A DNA stretch of 64,000 nt, taken from the NCBI RefSeq assembly GCF_014138625.1, contig NZ_JACJHY010000015.1, positions 1 to 64,000 on the forward strand, in the 5' to 3' direction. Both the position numbers and the translations under genes were made by a program. The number at the start of each line of letters is the position of its first letter. Positions within the stretch are counted from its first letter, which is position 1. This document shows, one piece after another, positions 63,645 through 64,000 of this stretch. Source of the stretch: Aminobacter ciceronei (GTDB lineage Bacteria; Pseudomonadota; Alphaproteobacteria; Rhizobiales; Rhizobiaceae). Under the pieces are notes generated by a model. It was not told the DNA's origin, searched no databases, and saw only the letters and a program-made list of their open reading frames with translations.

Positions 63645-64000
63645 GTGACAGAGCAGCTTGCTAACACCAAAAATGCTGAACTCGTCGCGCGGCGGGCCGA
63701 GGCCCTCGACGCGCTCGATTCCGTGCTGCCCTTCGACCGCCGCGATTTTCTGGCCGACCTCCTGACCGACGACGACGTCGCAACGCTGCGCCATCTCGCC
63801 AAGGAAGGCATTGGCGCAAATTCTCTGCGGGCGCTGGCCTCCGACCTCGGCTATCTTGAGGCCTGGTCGCTCGCCGCCACCGGATTTTCGCTGCCCTGGC
63901 CGGCGCCGGAGGCGCTGCTGATCAAATTCGTCGCGCACCATCTTTGGGATCTTGCCAAACGCGAGACCGATCCGGTGCACGGCATGCCGGCCGACGTCGC
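63645..64000 (+). CDS. site-specific integrase, N-terminal part
   Basis: The gene starts with GTG 63645 (VTEQLANTKNAELVARRAEA) and runs off the window. Visible features are FDRRDFLADLLTDDDVATLRHLA, then LRALASDLGYLEAW and KFVAHHLWDLAKRETDPVHG, the SAM-like core-binding domain of a rhizobial tyrosine integrase family. The catalytic domain lies beyond the window. It diverges from the toxin-antitoxin pair and is a second recombinase distinct from the one at 61304. Confidence 0.8.
   Translation, partial: MTEQLANTKNAELVARRAEALDALDSVLPFDRRDFLADLLTDDDVATLRHLAKEGIGANSLRALASDLGYLEAWSLAATGFSLPWPAPEALLIKFVAHHLWDLAKRETDPVHGMPADV

Noticed and set aside
1-64000. CRISPR arrays, tRNA or rRNA genes
   Set aside because: No regularly spaced repeats and no cloverleaf or rRNA-like sequence were seen on reading; a dedicated scan was not possible.

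Overview
The window looks like accessory DNA from a Hyphomicrobiales (rhizobial) replicon, most likely a Mesorhizobium- or Rhizobium-type plasmid or integrative conjugative element. The pointers are a VirD4/TraG-type coupling protein, a VirD2-like relaxase with a MobC-like partner, a VirC1/VirC2-like pair, a MucR/Ros regulator without zinc cysteines, an alphaproteobacterial LexA box (GTTC-N7-GTTC), and rhizobial plasmid families (RHE_PE00001, DUF1403, ScpB-like). Family names are recognised from sequence motifs; no database search was run.

Layout. 1-1062: end of a coupling-protein gene and a terminator. 1284-4460: a large exported protein of unknown role, of visibly lower GC. 4756-6464: an ATP-dependent DNA ligase, a decayed copy of a ligase 3' end, a truncated SRAP peptidase gene and an SOS promoter. 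6511-9197: small unknown genes and MucR. 9225-15293: mobilisation genes around a candidate oriT (about 12340-12970). 15597-46202: a defence island with an expanded type III restriction operon (HTH, SNF2 helicase, DUF4391, Mod, Res), a CoiA-like nuclease, a DUF2971 protein, a YhaO/YhaN-like nuclease pair, a WYL regulator diverging from a TM0106-type nuclease-helicase, a PD-(D/E)XK protein, McrBC, and a Gabija-like GajA/GajB pair with a frameshifted third gene.

47770-62515 is a complete 14.7-kb Tn5053-like transposon. It has TGTCG...CGACA inverted repeats and a 5-bp target duplication (AGGTC), and it splits an RHE_PE00001 gene. Removing the element and one AGGTC rejoins the two halves into one open frame of 393 codons. 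The element carries tniA-tniB-tniQ, a defence operon, and a ScpB/DUF1403/tyrosine-recombinase module that may replace the usual resolvase.

The most unusual cargo is 51463-59479. A nucleotidyltransferase and a CapW/BrxR-like WYL regulator diverge from five genes: a cyclase with a cyclic-nucleotide-binding domain, a tandem-cyclase protein whose two halves have complementary active-site residues, a Cap2-like E2-E1 protein, a cyclic-nucleotide-binding TIR effector and a PycC-like cyclase. This combines a Pycsar module with the protein-conjugation enzyme known from type II CBASS, without a CD-NTase or a JAB protease. To the right of the transposon are a Phd/PemK-like toxin-antitoxin pair and the start of another integrase.
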